This document shows positions 14,263 through 15,489 of a stretch of DNA of 15,489 bases, in pieces (positions within the stretch are counted from its first letter, which is position 1; each line of letters opens with the position of its first letter). This DNA comes from JADFUZ01 sp034430415. GTDB lineage: Bacteria; Chloroflexota; Dehalococcoidia; GIF9; AB-539-J10. A program made the position numbers and the translations under genes. The DNA is taken from positions 1 to 15,489 of the forward strand of contig DAOUEN010000067.1 in assembly GCA_034430415.1 (NCBI GenBank), given 5' to 3'. The notes beneath the pieces are model-generated. The model searched no databases and was not told where the DNA came from. It saw nothing but the letters and a program-made list of their open reading frames with translations.

Positions 14263-14823
14263 ATGGCTCAAGCCAAGAAAGTCGCGCTGCCATTCACTGA
14301 CAAGACATTGAAAGACCTCAGGTCCGGGGATAACCTTTTGCTCACCGGAGTCATATATGTCGGCCGAGACGCGGCCCACAAGAGGATGATCGAAGCCCTG
14401 GACCAGGGCAATCCCCTGCCAGTGGATATCAAAGGGCAGACAATATACTTCATGGGTCCTTCTCCTGCCCGGCCGGGAAGGCCAATCGGCTCCGCCGGCC
14501 CCACCACCAGCGGCCGCATGGATGCCTACTCGCCTCGCCTGATAGCCGAGGGCCTGAAAGGCATGATCGGCAAGGGCCTGCGGTCCAAAGCGGTCAGGGA
14601 TGCCATGGTGAAGCACAAGGCAGTGTACCTGGGAGCCATAGGCGGCGCCGGAGCCATCATCTCCAAGAGCATCAAGAAGGCGGAAGTGGTGGCCTACGAA
14701 GAGCTGGGCGCCGAGGCACTTCGCCGCCTCGAGGTGGAAAACTTCCCGGTCACCGTGGTAGACGACATCTATGGCGGAGACCTTTACGAAGAGGGAAAAG
14801 CCAGGTATCAGCGGAAGGTGTAG
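14263..14823 (+). CDS. Class I fumarate hydratase, beta subunit
   Basis: This 186-residue subunit completes the two-subunit class I fumarase with the alpha subunit at 9258-10103. Diagnostic blocks are LTGVIYVGRDAAHKR (27-41), GPSPARPGRPIGSAGPTTSGRMD (65-87 as a region, with GPTTSGRMD at 79-87), and IGKG (102-105). GAIGGAGAII lies further along. The beta subunit supplies substrate-contact residues for the hydratase reaction. AAGGAGG at 14250-14256 precedes ATG 14263, 17 bases after the acyl-CoA dehydrogenase homologue. It is the last gene of the seven-gene operon; its stop codon lies in the loop of a hairpin shared with the convergent sucD gene. Tartrate dehydratase beta is the alternative reading. 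Confidence 0.93.
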   Translation: MAQAKKVALPFTDKTLKDLRSGDNLLLTGVIYVGRDAAHKRMIEALDQGNPLPVDIKGQTIYFMGPSPARPGRPIGSAGPTTSGRMDAYSPRLIAEGLKGMIGKGLRSKAVRDAMVKHKAVYLGAIGGAGAIISKSIKKAEVVAYEELGAEALRRLEVENFPVTVVDDIYGGDLYEEGKARYQRKV

Positions 14824-14831
14824 CTTCCGCT
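14810..14831. terminator. Hairpin between convergent fumarase beta and sucD genes, possible bidirectional terminator
   Basis: AGCGGAAG (14810-14817) and CTTCCGCT (14824-14831) form a perfect 8-bp stem with a six-base loop that contains the fumarase beta stop codon TAG (14821-14823). The sucD stop codon is only four bases further on, so the structure lies at the 3' end of both genes. No T-run follows on either strand, so classic intrinsic termination is not proven; it may instead protect transcript ends. Confidence 0.45.
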
Positions 14832-14834
14832 CAC

Positions 14835-15489
14835 CTAGAGCAGGTTCTTATCTTCCAGCTCTTTTCTGGTAGCTACGCCGATCTCGCCCAGGTTCTCAAC
14901 CACGGTTACACCGGCTGCGGAAAGGGCCTTCACCTTTTCTGAAGCCCGGCTTGCGCTGCCGGTGATAATGGCGCCGGCATGCCCCATCCGCCTGCCGGGA
15001 GGTGCAGCAGTCCCAGCGATGAAGGCTGTGACTGGCTTGGTCATATTGCTCTTGATGAACTCGGCTGCATCCTGCTCATACGTCCCTCCAATCTCGCCGA
15101 TAAGCACCACCGCTTTCGTGTCAGGATCGGCCTGGAAAAGCTTCAGCAGGTCAACAAAGTTGCTGCCCGGAAGAGGGTCGCCGCCAAGCCCCACGCACGT
15201 GGACTGCCCCAGGTTCTGCTCCGTGAGCTGAGTCACCACCTCATAGGTCAGGGTGCCGCTCCGCGACACCACACCCACACCACCAGCCATGGTGATCCGG
15301 CCGGGTATGATGCCCGCCTTGCACTTTCCCGGCGGCGAGATGATACCAGGGCAATTCGGCCCTATGACAGTTGCCCTCTTCTCACGAAGGTGATAGTGCC
15401 AGGTAACCTCCTCGAGGGCTGGAATGAACTCCGTGATGCAGACAATGACCTCTATCCCGGCGTCGGCCGCCTCCATTATGGCATCGGAG
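14835..15489 (-). CDS. sucD: Succinyl-CoA synthetase, alpha subunit (5' end beyond window)
   Basis: The reading frame is open through the right edge, so the N-terminal CoA-binding start is missing; about 218 C-terminal residues are visible. They contain VIVCITEFIP, GPNCPGIISPPGKCKAGIIPGRI, GVVSRSGTLTYE, GGDPLPGSNFVDLL, IGEIGGTYEQDAAEF and the phosphohistidine motif RRMGHAGAIITG, whose His codon is at about 14979-14981. The enzyme couples succinyl-CoA hydrolysis to ATP or GTP formation and is reversible. Homologous malate-CoA ligase or other acyl-CoA synthetase alpha chains are possible, but the adjacent fumarate/succinate operon favours succinate. The usual CITEGIP motif reads CITEFIP here. 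It converges on the fumarase beta gene with 11 bases between stop codons. The beta subunit is expected upstream, outside the window. Confidence 0.9.
   Translation of the reverse strand, partial: SDAIMEAADAGIEVIVCITEFIPALEEVTWHYHLREKRATVIGPNCPGIISPPGKCKAGIIPGRITMAGGVGVVSRSGTLTYEVVTQLTEQNLGQSTCVGLGGDPLPGSNFVDLLKLFQADPDTKAVVLIGEIGGTYEQDAAEFIKSNMTKPVTAFIAGTAAPPGRRMGHAGAIITGSASRASEKVKALSAAGVTVVENLGEIGVATRKELEDKNLL

Noticed and set aside
1..15489. Search for CRISPR arrays, insertion sequences, tRNA or rRNA genes
   Set aside because: No regularly spaced repeats, transposase motifs, terminal inverted repeats or structured RNA signatures were recognised by eye; a tool-based scan would be needed to exclude small ones.

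Overview
The window reads as a gene-dense stretch of chromosome from an anaerobic bacterium. The signs are a four-subunit 2-oxoacid:ferredoxin oxidoreductase, an oxygen-sensitive class I fumarase and a fumarate reductase-type flavoenzyme with several iron-sulfur partners. The high use of ATA and AGG/AGA codons in a GC-rich background, the gammma-delta-alpha-beta POR order and a cmk-plsC-ispH cluster would fit Chloroflexota (Dehalococcoidia-like). That placement is inference; Firmicutes or another anaerobic phylum cannot be excluded. No phage, transposon, CRISPR array, rRNA or tRNA was recognised. The longest stretch without a gene is 217 bases (673-889).

Layout. (1) 1-672, minus strand: the N-terminal part of a CtBP-like 2-hydroxyacid dehydrogenase, cut by the window edge. 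(2) 890-2291, plus strand: a NYN-domain putative ribonuclease, a small lipoprotein with an EF-hand-like loop and a HIT-family hydrolase, closely spaced. (3) 2450-5400, plus strand: porG-porD-porA-porB, encoding a complete 2-oxoacid:ferredoxin oxidoreductase, with the porG ribosome binding site inside a perfect hairpin. (4) 7751-5445, minus strand: cmk-plsC-ispH, covering nucleotide, phospholipid and isoprenoid synthesis; cmk appears to start at TTG on a nearly leaderless transcript. (5) 7882-14823, plus strand: a seven-gene run of malic enzyme, fumarase alpha, a fumarate reductase-like iron-sulfur subunit, its flavoprotein, a small two-cluster ferredoxin, a degenerate acyl-CoA dehydrogenase homologue and fumarase beta. 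(6) 14835-15489, minus strand: succinyl-CoA synthetase alpha, cut by the window edge and convergent with the C4 operon across a hairpin.

How the genes work together. Malic enzyme (pyruvate/malate), fumarase (malate/fumarate), the fumarate reductase-like complex (fumarate/succinate) and succinyl-CoA synthetase (succinate/succinyl-CoA) form a continuous C4 path. POR connects pyruvate to acetyl-CoA, or 2-oxoglutarate to succinyl-CoA if that is its substrate. The path could run reductively (fumarate as electron sink, or an incomplete reductive TCA branch) or oxidatively (succinate or propionate oxidation).

The most unusual part is the fumarate reductase-like module. No membrane anchor is encoded beside it. 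The flavoprotein has an N-terminal extension of about 90 residues and lacks the usual flavin-linking histidine. The iron-sulfur subunit has a third motif that looks like [4Fe-4S] rather than [3Fe-4S]. The ferredoxin and an acyl-CoA dehydrogenase homologue without either usual catalytic glutamate lie between it and the second fumarase subunit.
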